A stretch of 33,108 nucleotides of DNA, from the NCBI GenBank assembly GCA_023398815.1, contig JAEWRW010000007.1, positions 1 through 33,108 on the forward strand, in the 5' to 3' direction. The DNA comes from Bacillota bacterium (GTDB taxonomy: Bacteria; Bacillota; Clostridia; Christensenellales; UMGS416). Below are positions 14,868 to 22,812 of the stretch, one piece after another (positions within the stretch are counted from its first letter, which is position 1; the number at the start of each line of letters is the position of its first letter). The notes beneath the pieces were generated by a model, which was not told the DNA's origin, ran no database searches, and worked only from the letters and a program-made list of their open reading frames with translations. Made by a program: the position numbers and the translations under genes.

Positions 14868-17354
14868 CTACCCCTTCCGCCACACGGTCACCGTATAAGT
14901 CCTGCTCTCTCCCGCCTGGGACACGACCTTGACCTTCACCTTGACGCTCTCACCCTTTGCAGGCTTTACGGTCAGCGCGGTCTTCTCCGCGCCGTTCATC
15001 GTCACCCTGGCAAGGGCGCTTGCTGCCTTCACGGTAAGTTTCACCGACTTGGTTTTGGCGTCCAGCGTCACCGTGTAAGCCGCCCGTTCCTCCGCAAACG
15101 CCGGGCTCAGCTTTCCGGCGGAAGGTTTCAGCGTGCTCAGGGTATTCACCGACGACTTGGGCCGCTTCACCGTCAGGTGGTACGTCGTGGTCTTTTGGTT
15201 CCAGGTCACCTTGACCGTCACCGTCTTGCTCTTCCCGTTGGCAAGGGACACCTTCAGGCTGGCGACCTTCTCTCCGTTGATCGTCATCGTGGCGCCATCG
15301 CGGGTCTTCACCGGCGTGATCGTGACCGAGGCGTCGGTTTCCTTCAGCTTCACGGTGTAGCTCGTCCCTTTGGCCGCAAAGGACGGGGAGAGCTTGCCCG
15401 CCGACAGTTTGATCGCCTTGAGCGTGGACTCCTTGGGCTGCGCCACCCACTTGGCATACAGCGTGATGTTCCCTGTCACCGTATTCTTGGAGAAATCCCA
15501 CACCGTCCTGTACGCCGCATCCCGGTACCAGCCGGCGAAGTTGTAGTTGGTGCGCTTGGGCGCAGCGGGGGCCGCAAGCTTCTGGCCGGCCTGCACGGTG
15601 ACGGCACCCACGGCGCTGCCGCCTTTGCTGTCAAAGTGAACCGTGTAGCGTGCGACCGGAGTCGCCGTGGGCGTGGGTGAGGCCGTGGGCCTTGGGGTTG
15701 CCGTGGGCGTCGCTGTCACAGTAGGCCTCGGCGTTGTCGTGGAGGTCGGCGTCACGGTGGGCCCCGGCGTCGCTATGGGCGTCGGCGTGGCAGTAGGCGT
15801 CCGTGTCACAGTGGGTGTCACCGTCACAGTGGGCGTAGGTGTTGGGGTGGGCGTCGGCGTCGATGATGCCCAACCGGCATACAGGTTGACGTCGGGTGTC
15901 AAATCGTCGGCATCGGCATCGGCAGCCGTCACCACATCGGTGTCGAAGTGCCACGGCGTGGTGCAGGCGCTATCCTGAAACCATCCGGTAAAGAAAAGCC
16001 CCTCCCGGTAGGCCGGGCCCAGCGTCTCCAAATGGCCGTCGGTCACATTCAACAGACGCCGCTCGTTGTAGGATGCGCCGCCCGATGTGAAGAGGTGCGC
16101 GACGCAGTATTCCTGCTTGGAGGTGGCGGTGTAGCCAGCCCAGCTGGCGGCGCGGCCGATGTAGTAGTACACCTGAAACCCAGGCTTTGCCCCGGACATG
16201 CCAAACCACCCCATGTCGGGGTCGTCGGTGCCCGGCTGGTCGCCGAAGAACCGGATGGCCCCCAGGCTCGTGCAATTCTCAAAGGCCGACGCGCCGATCT
16301 GCGTCACGCTGGCTGGAATGTTGATGCCGGTCAGGCTGGTGCAGCCCCGGAACTGGCTGTTGCCAATCGTTGTGACGCCATCCTCCAGCGTTGCGCCCAA
16401 CAGGCCCCCGCAGCCATCAAACACACCGTACCCATAGTCGGTCACGCTGGCGGGAATCGTGATATACTGCAATTTCTGGTTGGACGAGAAGGCACGCTCG
16501 GCCAGGCCCGTGACGCCCGCCGGGATCGTGTAGGAGCCATAGTTGCACTCCATACCACCGGGGAAGGCCAGCAGCCGCGTGCCGTCACGGTTGAAGAGCA
16601 CCCCGTCCACGGATCTGAAACTGCCGCTCTCGCCGCTCACATCAATTCGGGTCAGGTTGTCGCACCAGAGGAACGCGCCGTCGTAGATGCTCGTCACGCC
16701 GGCGGGGATCAAGATGCCGGTAATCCCCGTGCAGCGAGAGAAGGTGGTTCCGGTGATCGTGCCAATGCCGTCGGGGATTTCATAATACCCGGGCTTTGCC
16801 ATGGGGTAGACAAGGATCTGCGTCATCCCGGCGTCAAACAGTACGCCGTCCTGCGAGCAATAGTTCAGGTTTCCCGCGGCCACGTGGATGGCCGTCAACC
16901 CCAAGCAGTTATCAAAGGCAGTATTCGCAATGTTCACGATGCCCGCGGGGATGTCCACCTGGGTCAGGCTCCAGCAGCCGGCAAAAACCATGTCCCCCAG
17001 CTGCGTCAGGCCTGCGGGGATGTTCACTTGCGTCAAGTTCGTGCAATCCCAGAAGCCCCACAGACCAATGCTCGTGATGCTGTCGGGCAGCGACACGCTG
17101 GTGATGTCCGTGTTGCCCACAAACACGCCGTCGTCGCCGATCGCCGTCACCGCCTTGCCGTCGATGGCTGCGGGCACGGTGACCGCGCCGCCCGACCCGC
17201 TGTAGCCGGTGATCGTCACGGTGTTGCCGTCAGGGTTCACGCTGTAGGCAAAGTCACCGGAGGATTCGGCCCGCGCGACCGTCGGCACCGCCAGCAGCGC
17301 TGCCACCAGCACCACCGCAAGGAGTAGGGGCCCGTTCCTCATCAATCTTTTCAC
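14868..17354 (-). CDS. Secreted BspA-like leucine-rich repeat protein
   Basis: 828 residues. Signal peptide at 1-30 (KRLMRNGPLLLAVVLVAALL ending AVPTVARA). Residues about 35-425 are BspA-type leucine-rich repeats with the repeating pattern of C..L..I.IPAGVT.IG...F.GC. Two InlB/Flg-type B-repeats follow (about 427-493 with FFTGWFQDSACTTPW, and 567-640 with YNFAGWYRDAAYRTVWDF), split by a Thr-Pro linker at about 495-566. The C-terminus has two cadherin-like beta-sandwich domains (from about 644 and 738, each beginning STLK...AGKLSP.F). No LPxTG or S-layer anchor is visible. Such proteins are cell-surface or secreted binding proteins. GTG at 17354 is preferred (GGAGG 7 nt upstream; basic residues just before the hydrophobic core). 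Confidence 0.85.
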   Translation of the reverse strand: MKRLMRNGPLLLAVVLVAALLAVPTVARAESSGDFAYSVNPDGNTVTITGYSGSGGAVTVPAAIDGKAVTAIGDDGVFVGNTDITSVSLPDSITSIGLWGFWDCTNLTQVNIPAGLTQLGDMVFAGCWSLTQVDIPAGIVNIANTAFDNCLGLTAIHVAAGNLNYCSQDGVLFDAGMTQILVYPMAKPGYYEIPDGIGTITGTTFSRCTGITGILIPAGVTSIYDGAFLWCDNLTRIDVSGESGSFRSVDGVLFNRDGTRLLAFPGGMECNYGSYTIPAGVTGLAERAFSSNQKLQYITIPASVTDYGYGVFDGCGGLLGATLEDGVTTIGNSQFRGCTSLTGINIPASVTQIGASAFENCTSLGAIRFFGDQPGTDDPDMGWFGMSGAKPGFQVYYYIGRAASWAGYTATSKQEYCVAHLFTSGGASYNERRLLNVTDGHLETLGPAYREGLFFTGWFQDSACTTPWHFDTDVVTAADADADDLTPDVNLYAGWASSTPTPTPTPTPTVTVTPTVTRTPTATPTPIATPGPTVTPTSTTTPRPTVTATPTATPRPTASPTPTATPVARYTVHFDSKGGSAVGAVTVQAGQKLAAPAAPKRTNYNFAGWYRDAAYRTVWDFSKNTVTGNITLYAKWVAQPKESTLKAIKLSAGKLSPSFAAKGTSYTVKLKETDASVTITPVKTRDGATMTINGEKVASLKVSLANGKSKTVTVKVTWNQKTTTYHLTVKRPKSSVNTLSTLKPSAGKLSPAFAEERAAYTVTLDAKTKSVKLTVKAASALARVTMNGAEKTALTVKPAKGESVKVKVKVVSQAGESRTYTVTVWRKG

Positions 17355-17595
17355 GACAAGTCCTCCAGCGAACATAAGATTACTACATCCCTCTTTATGT
17401 ACCCTTCCTGGGACTCTCGAAACATCCGCTGGATAGACAAAACGACGGAGACCCCTCCAGCCAGCCTGCCAACGCAAGGCACCAAGCACCCCGATGGGCA
17501 GATGCACGGTGTGGGCGAGGTGCCTGTAAGGTGCGAAGCATTGTGATGGGCTGACTGACTACCTGTGTTCACGCCGCACAGTGCGTGCCTCCCCG

Positions 17596-17690
17596 GCAGC
17601 CGCGTCGCCCCATCGCATTGCTTCGCAATGCCCGTGTCGCTCTCAACGATTCTGACGAATCGTCTGCCGCAACACGGGGGTAATACGTAT
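17596..17690 (+). repeat. Module A nested hairpin, copy 1
   Basis: Hairpin GCATTGC-TTC-GCAATGC (17615-17631), then an outer stem CGTGTCGC/GCAACACG (17633-17640 with 17669-17676, one mismatch) enclosing an inner stem ACGATTC-TGAC-GAATCGT (17646-17663). The same nested design recurs at 18104-18167 with different but still complementary bases. The 1-kb interval 17355-18372 contains no gene I can support; it is filled by repeats. Confidence 0.75.
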
Positions 17691-17888
17691 TTATCCCGCA
17701 GCGGCACACCAAAGCTCGCCCGTGTCACTCATCCTCCCCGCAAGCAGCGGCGTTCCCCCCGTAAACGCCAAGCACGACCAGCGCAAACGAATGCTCCCTG
17801 ACGCCTGCGCCCCCTTACGCCCGCATCCCGGCGGGCTAGGGAAATGCACCGCATTCCCCTTTCGGGGGCTTGGTTGACGCCATCCCGT

Positions 17889-18018
17889 GTTGCATGGGCG
17901 AGTAGCAACCCGAAGGGTTGCGACCAGCCAAGCGTCTGAACATGCGTGTCAGGGGGCGAGCCATTCATAGGAACGAGCACTCCTAATTCACCTTTGCCGT
18001 ACAGCGGCAAAGGTGACC
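17889..18018 (+). repeat. Module E and module I (copy 3)
   Basis: E hairpin GCAACCC-GAA-GGGTTGC within TTGCATGGGCGAGTAGCAAC, nearly identical to 10195-10245. Then GTGTCAGGGGGCGAG and the I flank AACGAGCACTCCTAATT, with the 12-bp perfect stem TCACCTTTGCCG/CGGCAAAGGTGA (17988-18016). Confidence 0.8.
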
Positions 18019-18072
18019 TCACTCGCGGCGGTCACCAAAGGCGGCCGACGCGAAAGGCGTGCACCGCCGCCC

Positions 18073-18305
18073 AGTCGCCGCGTCGCCGGTTTATCCGCCC
18101 ATCGCAACGCTTCGCGTTGCTCACATCGCTCTCAAGCGATTCTACCGAATCGCTCTGCCGCGATGTGGGGCCAGTGGGCAGCGGCACACCTACCCCCGCC
18201 CGTGGCACTCGCCCCTCCCCGTCCAGCGCCCGGATGGCGCAAGGCCAAGGGCCGTGTGTGGTTTGCGCAGCAAACCACAAGCCGCATGGACGCGGCGTAA
18301 GGCCC
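18073..18305 (+). repeat. Modules A (copy 2) and D (copy 3)
   Basis: A: GCAACGC-TTC-GCGTTGC (18104-18120), outer stem CACATCGC/GCGATGTG (18122-18129 with 18160-18167) around inner stem AGCGATTC-TACC-GAATCGCT (18135-18154), all perfect. D: GCGCC/GGCGC (18226-18240), AAGGCCAAG, TGTGGTTTGC/GCAAACCACA (18257-18279), GCCGC/GCGGC (18281-18296), GTAAGGC. Confidence 0.85.
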
Positions 18306-18447
18306 GCAGACAGGGCGTTCCCTTCGTAAAAACCCCGCCGACCCACGAAAACGAACGCCCCCTGACGACCTGTGAACTGCACCCCAAAAAACGGACAGTG
18401 CAAAAGAAGACCTCCTGTTGTAGGATCAATACAGCAGGAGGTTTTTC

Positions 18448-18753
18448 ATGTCAACCGAGAAGAAGAGACGATACACACATGTAAAAGAGCTAAGGACAAT
18501 CATAGAGGAACGGGTAGCACAGGGTCGAACGAAGCGAGAGATAGCGGAAGAATTGGGTCTGCCCGGAAAAGAAACCGTGAGGGCGTACTTAAAGCGGAAA
18601 CGGAAAGCGCAAAAGGCAGAGACCGCGGGACGGGAAGGCAGACCAAAGAAGAAACCAATCAACGAGTTGGTGGCGTTGCAGAGAGAAAATCAGCGTTTAC
18701 GGATGGAAGTAGAGTTGCTGCGCTCTTTTCACCAGGAAAGCGAGAGGGGGTGA
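18448..18753 (+). CDS. IS3-family transposase OrfA
   Basis: 101 residues. A helix-turn-helix (KREIAEELGLPGKETVRAYL, about 28-47) for terminal-repeat binding, a basic Lys/Arg linker, and a C-terminal leucine zipper-like helix (INELVALQRENQRLRMEVELL). Promoter elements are expected in the left end. Its frame is +1 relative to OrfB, so a -1 shift would be needed for an OrfAB fusion; an AAAAG stretch near 18609 could serve, but this is not a strong slippery site. Confidence 0.9.
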   Translation: MSTEKKRRYTHVKELRTIIEERVAQGRTKREIAEELGLPGKETVRAYLKRKRKAQKAETAGREGRPKKKPINELVALQRENQRLRMEVELLRSFHQESERG

Positions 18754-18761
18754 AGGCAAGC

Positions 18762-19610
18762 ATGAAGTATCGGATCATCTATCGGTTTCAGACCAAATAC
18801 ACCATCAGAGAAATGTGCCAGTACTTTACGGTGTCCCGCAGCGGTTACTATCGATGGGTGGGGCAAATCGATGCGGCGGACAAAGACGCCGACCTCGCCA
18901 CACTGATAGAAGACTTTCACCGGAAAACGGGTGGAACGTACGGGTATCGCAGGGTGCAACTGTGGCTAAGCCGAACGGAGGGCAGGCAGGTAAATCACAA
19001 AGCAATCCTGCGAGTGATGAACAAGACCAATCAATTATCACGGGTGCGCCGCAGACGATCCTGGATTCGATATGCCCCAAAAACAAACCGGTTCCCCAAT
19101 GTTCTGAACCGAAACTTCAGTGCTACGCAACCCAATCAAAAATGGGTGACAGACATCACTTATCTACCCACACGAAGAGATGGCATCCTCTACTTGTCGG
19201 CGGTCAAAGATTTGTTTGACGGCTCCATCGTTGCGTATAAAATGAGCAGCGCACATTCCCTGAATCTGGTTCTGGACACCATCCTGTCTGCCTGCAAAAA
19301 GGAGAAGGTCGCTGGTGGACTGACCCTCCACAGCGACCAAGGGTTTCAATATACCTCGCCAGCATATTTGAAACTGCTTCAACGCTACGGCATTTCTCCC
19401 TCCATGTCAAGGGCGGGCAACCCTCTTGACAATGCATCAATGGAAAACTTCTTCGGCACATTCAAGTGCGAAAGTTTCCATTTGACCAAGCCTGCTTCTT
19501 TCCAGGAAGCTCGTCGGTTGGTGCATGACTACATTGATTTCTACAACCATCACAGACTTTGCCTCAAAACAAAACTGACACCGTTTGAAAAACGATGCCA
19601 GTTTGCGTAA
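18762..19610 (+). CDS. IS3-family transposase OrfB (DDE integrase core)
   Basis: 282 residues. HTH_21-like region (residues 45-100, RRVQLWLSR then KAILRVMNK) followed by the rve core. DDE residues: D131 in WVTDITYL, D192 in HSDQG, E228 in NASMENFFG, 35 residues between the last two, as usual for IS3. The C-terminus (RLVHDYIDFYNHHR..LKTKLTPFE) is complete. The open frame continues upstream through OrfA, so an OrfAB fusion by frameshift is possible. The element looks functional. Confidence 0.9.
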   Translation: MKYRIIYRFQTKYTIREMCQYFTVSRSGYYRWVGQIDAADKDADLATLIEDFHRKTGGTYGYRRVQLWLSRTEGRQVNHKAILRVMNKTNQLSRVRRRRSWIRYAPKTNRFPNVLNRNFSATQPNQKWVTDITYLPTRRDGILYLSAVKDLFDGSIVAYKMSSAHSLNLVLDTILSACKKEKVAGGLTLHSDQGFQYTSPAYLKLLQRYGISPSMSRAGNPLDNASMENFFGTFKCESFHLTKPASFQEARRLVHDYIDFYNHHRLCLKTKLTPFEKRCQFA

Positions 19611-19675
19611 TTCTTCGATTCCCTGCGACTGGGGGCTTTTTTCCCTGTCCACAATCTAGGGTGCAGTTCAATGTG

Positions 19676-19746
19676 CGTCAGGGGGCGAAAACGAACCCAG
19701 TAACGAGCGTTCCCACTCGCGTTTATCGCGAAGCGGTAAACGCGAA
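19676..19746 (+). repeat. Module I hairpin, copy 4, overlapping the FMN enzyme gene end
   Basis: CGTCAGGGGGCGAAAACG, flank TAACGAGCGTTCCCACT, then arms CGCGTTTATCGC (19718-19729) and GCGGTAAACGCG (19733-19744), 12 bp with one T-G wobble and loop GAA, then AAAGGCGTGCGG. The stop codon of the next gene (minus strand, 19725-19723) lies inside the stem. Confidence 0.85.
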
Positions 19747-20634
19747 AGGCGTGCGGATGCACGCCGCGTCAATGTGGCGGATGTCCGGCGAGCAGGTGCG
19801 CGCCATGGCGCCTGCCAGTTCGCGGGTCATCTCGTCGATGACGCGGGCCACGCCATCGGGGCCATCCTCCCGCAGGGGGGGCATGACGATGCGGCCAGCG
19901 GAGACCGCCGTCGCGCCCAGCGCCAGGGCCTTGAAGACATCCATGCCCCGGGCAATGCCGCAGTCCACAAAGATCGGCAGCCGTCCGCCGATGGCTTTCA
20001 CAATCTCCGGCAGCACGACGAGCGGCGGCACGGCATAGGGCAGGATGCTGTGGTGGTGGCTCACCACGATGCCCTGTACCCCGGCCTCAGCGCACTTCAC
20101 CGCGTCCTGCACGCTCAGCACCCCTTTGATGACAAAAGGCAGCCGGGTCGCCTTCACGAAGTCCTTGAGCTCCGCCGTGGTGACGGGCCGCATGGGGTGG
20201 CCCAGCACCACGTCGTAGTCGCCGCTGCCGCCAAAGGCATGGTCGATGTCAATGCCCACGGCCAGCGCGCCGTTCTTCTCAGCGTGGGCGATCTTGCGGT
20301 ACACCCGCTCCCGGTCGGCGTAGGGCTTGATGATCTTGATCGTCTTGGCCCCGGTGGCAAGGATGGCGTCCAGTTGGGCCTCGTCGCCCATGCCCGCCCA
20401 GTTCACGGCGTTGCGCGCCAGGGCCCCCTGGGCCATCTGCACCATGCCGTCGCCCTCGCCGCCCTTTCCCTTCAGGTGCGAGAGGGCCGCCATCATCACC
20501 GGCGTGGCAAAGGTGTGGCCATAGAGCTCCAGCGAGGTGTCGGGCTTCACCGCGTCCAGGTGGCGCAGCTCCACCAACAGGGCGTCAAAGTATTCGCGGG
20601 TAATCTGATCGGCATCGCCGGCTTTTCTGTCCAT
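19723..20634 (-). CDS. FMN-dependent alpha-hydroxy-acid dehydrogenase-like enzyme, divergent
   Basis: 303 residues, shorter than the usual 350-400 of the FMN_dh family because the N-terminal part is reduced. The TIM-barrel end is clear: FVIKGVLSVQDAVKCAEAGV (FMN lysine K170), then VSHHHSILPY (192-200) in the place of SNHGGRQLD, DCGIARGMDVFKALALGATAV (224-244) and GR at 247-248, RVIDEMTREL. His194 keeps the catalytic His position, but the substrate-binding Arg of GGRQ appears replaced, so the substrate may not be a 2-hydroxy acid. ATG at 20634 has GGGAGG 5 nt upstream. The last nine codons lie in repeat hairpin I copy 4, so its tail comes from the repeat. Divergent from the UDG-like operon. 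Confidence 0.8.
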   Translation of the reverse strand: MDRKAGDADQITREYFDALLVELRHLDAVKPDTSLELYGHTFATPVMMAALSHLKGKGGEGDGMVQMAQGALARNAVNWAGMGDEAQLDAILATGAKTIKIIKPYADRERVYRKIAHAEKNGALAVGIDIDHAFGGSGDYDVVLGHPMRPVTTAELKDFVKATRLPFVIKGVLSVQDAVKCAEAGVQGIVVSHHHSILPYAVPPLVVLPEIVKAIGGRLPIFVDCGIARGMDVFKALALGATAVSAGRIVMPPLREDGPDGVARVIDEMTRELAGAMARTCSPDIRHIDAACIRTPFAFTASR

Positions 20635-20661
20635 GGCGTCCTCCCAAGGTTTGATGCCACC

Positions 20662-20667
20662 AGTATA
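20662..20667 (-). promoter_or_regulatory. -10 box of the FMN enzyme gene
   Basis: TATACT on the minus strand in the context GGGGTATACTGGTGGCA, 27 nt before the start. No good -35 is visible. Very similar context precedes the GH116 gene (30465-30470) and loosely the UDG-like gene (20775-20790). Confidence 0.4.
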
Positions 20668-20809
20668 CCCCATCGCCACGGCGGGGGCCAGCGCGTATAG
20701 ACAGGGCTCGCCCGCACTTTGCCCTCCCTGTGCGGGGGAAGCCGCCCACCCCCTTCCCATGCCGCCCCCGGCGGTGTACGATGGTGCCAAACGATGAGGA
20801 GGTGCCCCT

Positions 20810-21415
20810 ATGCTCTTCATTCGCGAGGAACTCGCCGCCCTGGCCGGCGAGCTTGGCCTGCCCGCCAGCGATTTGCGCCTGCCAGAGGTCACCGTCGACC
20901 CCGATGCCATCCGGGTGGTGGTGGTGAACGAAGGCCCGCCGCCCGACCCCGCCGACGCCTTTTGGGCCCCGGGCGACCCGTCAGATCTGCGCTCGGCGCT
21001 GGCCCTCTTTGCCGACGCGGGGTTGGAGGCCCAGTCGCTGGGCGACCTCATGGGCAGGGGGTTCTACCTCACCACGGCCATCAAGACGCCCAAGACCGAA
21101 TACGCCGTGGATCCGGCGGTGCTGGCGGCCCACCTGCCGCTGCTGGCGCGGGAGCTTTCGCTCTTCCCCCATCTTCAGGCCGTCCTGCTCGCGGGCGACG
21201 TGGCCCGCAAGGCCGTCAACCAGCTCGCCAAGGCCCAGACGGGCCGCAACGTTGTGCCCTCTGGAGCCACCTACAAGATTCGCGGCGGAGACTTCCACTG
21301 GGGCGGCCTGCGGGTGTTCCCCAGCTATGTCATCACCGGCGGCAACCTGCTCATTGAGAAATCCAAGCGCACCATGGTGGCCGAAGACCTGCGCCGCGTG
21401 CAGGAGTTGCTCTAG
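20810..21415 (+). CDS. Uracil-DNA glycosylase-superfamily-like protein
   Basis: 201 residues. The order of motifs fits the UDG superfamily: VVVNEGPPPDPADAFW (36-52; replaces GxxPG.Q motif region), YLTTAIKTPK (86-95), a central helix with VLLAGDVARKAVNQL (125-139), and PSYVITGGNLLIEKSKR (171-187; the C-terminal motif region where UDGs have HPS or similar). Such proteins remove uracil from DNA, but the exact family and activity cannot be told. ATG has GAGGAGG 7 nt upstream. First gene of a packed plus-strand operon; 53 bp before the first HD gene, with an extra promoter-like site between. Confidence 0.65.
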   Translation: MLFIREELAALAGELGLPASDLRLPEVTVDPDAIRVVVVNEGPPPDPADAFWAPGDPSDLRSALALFADAGLEAQSLGDLMGRGFYLTTAIKTPKTEYAVDPAVLAAHLPLLARELSLFPHLQAVLLAGDVARKAVNQLAKAQTGRNVVPSGATYKIRGGDFHWGGLRVFPSYVITGGNLLIEKSKRTMVAEDLRRVQELL

Positions 21416-21432
21416 CCCCCGCCTTCCTATTC

Positions 21433-21441
21433 TGGTACAAT
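21433..21441 (+). promoter_or_regulatory. Extended -10 promoter before the first HD gene
   Basis: TG-G-TACAAT is an extended -10 element 28 nt before the start codon at 21469. The -35 region is poor, as often with extended -10 promoters. It may give the HD-Gfo-GNAT genes transcription independent of the UDG-like gene. Confidence 0.5.
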
Positions 21442-21468
21442 ATTCCATATCGCCAAAGAGGAGGGCCT

Positions 21469-22167
21469 ATGACGCGGGAGCAATACGCGCAGATGGAAGA
21501 CTACCTGGCGCAAACCCTGACCGACAGCGCCCACGACCGGGAGCATGTGTACCGGGTGCTCCACGTGGCGCTGGACATTGCCACCACCGAGCCCGATGTC
21601 GACCGCGATGTGCTCATTGCCGCCTGCCTGCTGCACGACATTGGCCGGCCCGCGCAAACCGCCGACCCCACGCTCTGCCACGCCCTGGTGGGTGGGGAGA
21701 GAGCCGAGCGATTCCTGCTCTCCGCCGGGTGGCCAGCGGCCTTTGCCGCCGGGGTGCGCGCCTGTGTGGAGACGCACCGTTACCGCGCCGACCGCCCCCC
21801 GCAGACGCTCGAAGCGAAGCTTCTCTTTGACGCCGACAAGATTGACGCCACCGGCACCCTTGGCATCGCCCGCACCCTTGTCTACAAGGGTCAGCACGAC
21901 CAGCCCCTCTACTGGGTGCGGCCCGACGGTTCAGTCTCCAACGGCGACGGCGATGACGCCCCTTCGTTTTTCCACGAATACCGCTTCAAGCTGGAGCGTC
22001 TCTACGACCGCTTCCACACCGCCCGCGGCAGGCAAATCGCCCAGGCCCGGCGGGCGTCGGCGGCGGCCTTCTACCAGGCCATGCTGCACGAGGTAGCCGA
22101 CTGCCGCGAAGCGGGGAAAGCCCTGCTGGCGGGCTGGCTGCATGACGAAGGAGGAACGAGCGTATGA
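21469..22167 (+). CDS. HD-domain phosphohydrolase, first of a pair
   Basis: 232 residues. HD motif residues: H26 in REHVYRV, H56-D57 in LLHDIGR, and the later acidic D121/D123 in LLFDADKID (with KID...LG typical of HDIG/YedJ-like hydrolases). HD proteins hydrolyse phosphate esters of nucleotides or other small molecules with a metal. The overall layout with LFDADKIDATG resembles the uncharacterised YedJ-type HD group. GAGGAGG precedes by 8 nt. The stop overlaps the next HD gene (GTATGA), so both are made together. Substrate unknown. Confidence 0.85.
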   Translation: MTREQYAQMEDYLAQTLTDSAHDREHVYRVLHVALDIATTEPDVDRDVLIAACLLHDIGRPAQTADPTLCHALVGGERAERFLLSAGWPAAFAAGVRACVETHRYRADRPPQTLEAKLLFDADKIDATGTLGIARTLVYKGQHDQPLYWVRPDGSVSNGDGDDAPSFFHEYRFKLERLYDRFHTARGRQIAQARRASAAAFYQAMLHEVADCREAGKALLAGWLHDEGGTSV

Positions 22168-22787
22168 CGACTTTCCCCGGCGTCCCCACGCCCGCCCAGG
22201 CCGAGGCCATGCTGGCCGAGGCCGAAGCCCGCAACCCCGGCCCCTGGGCCGACCACAGCCGCAACGCGGGGCGAGCCGCACGGTTGATTGCCGAGCGGTG
22301 CGACGGCATGGACGCCGACGCCGCCTACGCCCTTGGCCTTCTGCACGACATCGGCCGCTACTACGGCTTTTCCGCCATGCGCCATGTCGTCGACGGCTAC
22401 CGCCACCTGATGGAGCGCGGGTACGGCGTGGCGGCGCGCATCTGCCTGACCCACAGCTTCAACCTCAACGACGTGGAGTGCTTCACCGGCGCGTGGGATT
22501 GCTCCGCCGAGGACTATGATTTCCTGCGCCGCACCCTGCTGGAAATCGTCTATGACGACTACGACCGGCTCATCCAGCTGTGTGACGCACTGGCCGACGC
22601 CGAAGGTTTCTGCCTTATTGAGAAGCGCTATGTCGATGTGGTCATTCGCCACGGCATCCATCCACTGGTGCCGCAGAAGTGGAAGGTCGCGCGGGAGACC
22701 CTGGAATACTTCAACGCCAAAACCGGTGGCTCGGTCTACCGCCTGCTGCCCGGCGTGGTGGAGGGCACCTTTGGCTTCGTGCCGTAA
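22164..22787 (+). CDS. HD-domain phosphohydrolase, second of a pair
   Basis: 207 residues. H31 in WADHSRNAGR, H61-D62 in LLHDIGRYYG, H97 in CLTHSFN, and an acidic D in the DYDRLIQLCDALAD segment give a complete HD metal site. Differs in sequence from the preceding HD protein, so it is not a recent duplicate. ATG overlaps the upstream stop by 4 nt; GGAGG lies upstream. Such HD hydrolases often act on nucleotides or modified nucleosides; here two lie after a UDG-like gene, hinting at nucleotide damage clean-up, which is inference. Confidence 0.85.
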   Translation: MTTFPGVPTPAQAEAMLAEAEARNPGPWADHSRNAGRAARLIAERCDGMDADAAYALGLLHDIGRYYGFSAMRHVVDGYRHLMERGYGVAARICLTHSFNLNDVECFTGAWDCSAEDYDFLRRTLLEIVYDDYDRLIQLCDALADAEGFCLIEKRYVDVVIRHGIHPLVPQKWKVARETLEYFNAKTGGSVYRLLPGVVEGTFGFVP

Positions 22788-22812
22788 ATCCGCTTGCACA
22801 GGGAGGTCATCC

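Larger units (their letters stand above)
18373..19670 (+). mobile_element. IS3-family insertion sequence (complete)
   Basis: About 1.3 kb bounded by inverted repeats: TGAACTGCACCC at the left end and its reverse complement GGGTGCAGTTCA at the right end, with further matching bases inside (GGACAG). It carries OrfA and OrfB with an intact DDE triad. I could not find a convincing flanking target duplication. It is flanked by an 11-bp inverted repeat, GCCCCCTGACG (18357-18367) and CGTCAGGGGGC (19676-19686), so the element sits in the centre of a pre-existing palindrome belonging to the local repeat family. Confidence 0.9.

Noticed and set aside
15948..17327. Plus-strand frame opposite the BspA-like gene
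   Set aside because: Shadow of the leucine-rich repeat coding sequence.
14137..18305. Riboswitches or tandem tRNA-like genes in the hairpin regions
   Set aside because: No known riboswitch core or tRNA arms; the modules recur in different gene contexts and in coding ends.
18448..19610. Programmed -1 frameshift joining OrfA and OrfB
   Set aside because: The frames allow it, but no strong A6G-type slippery site is present, so it is only mentioned as possible.
18369..19674. Target-site duplication of the IS3 element
   Set aside because: Flanks CCTG and ATGT do not match; only the palindrome around the site is clear.
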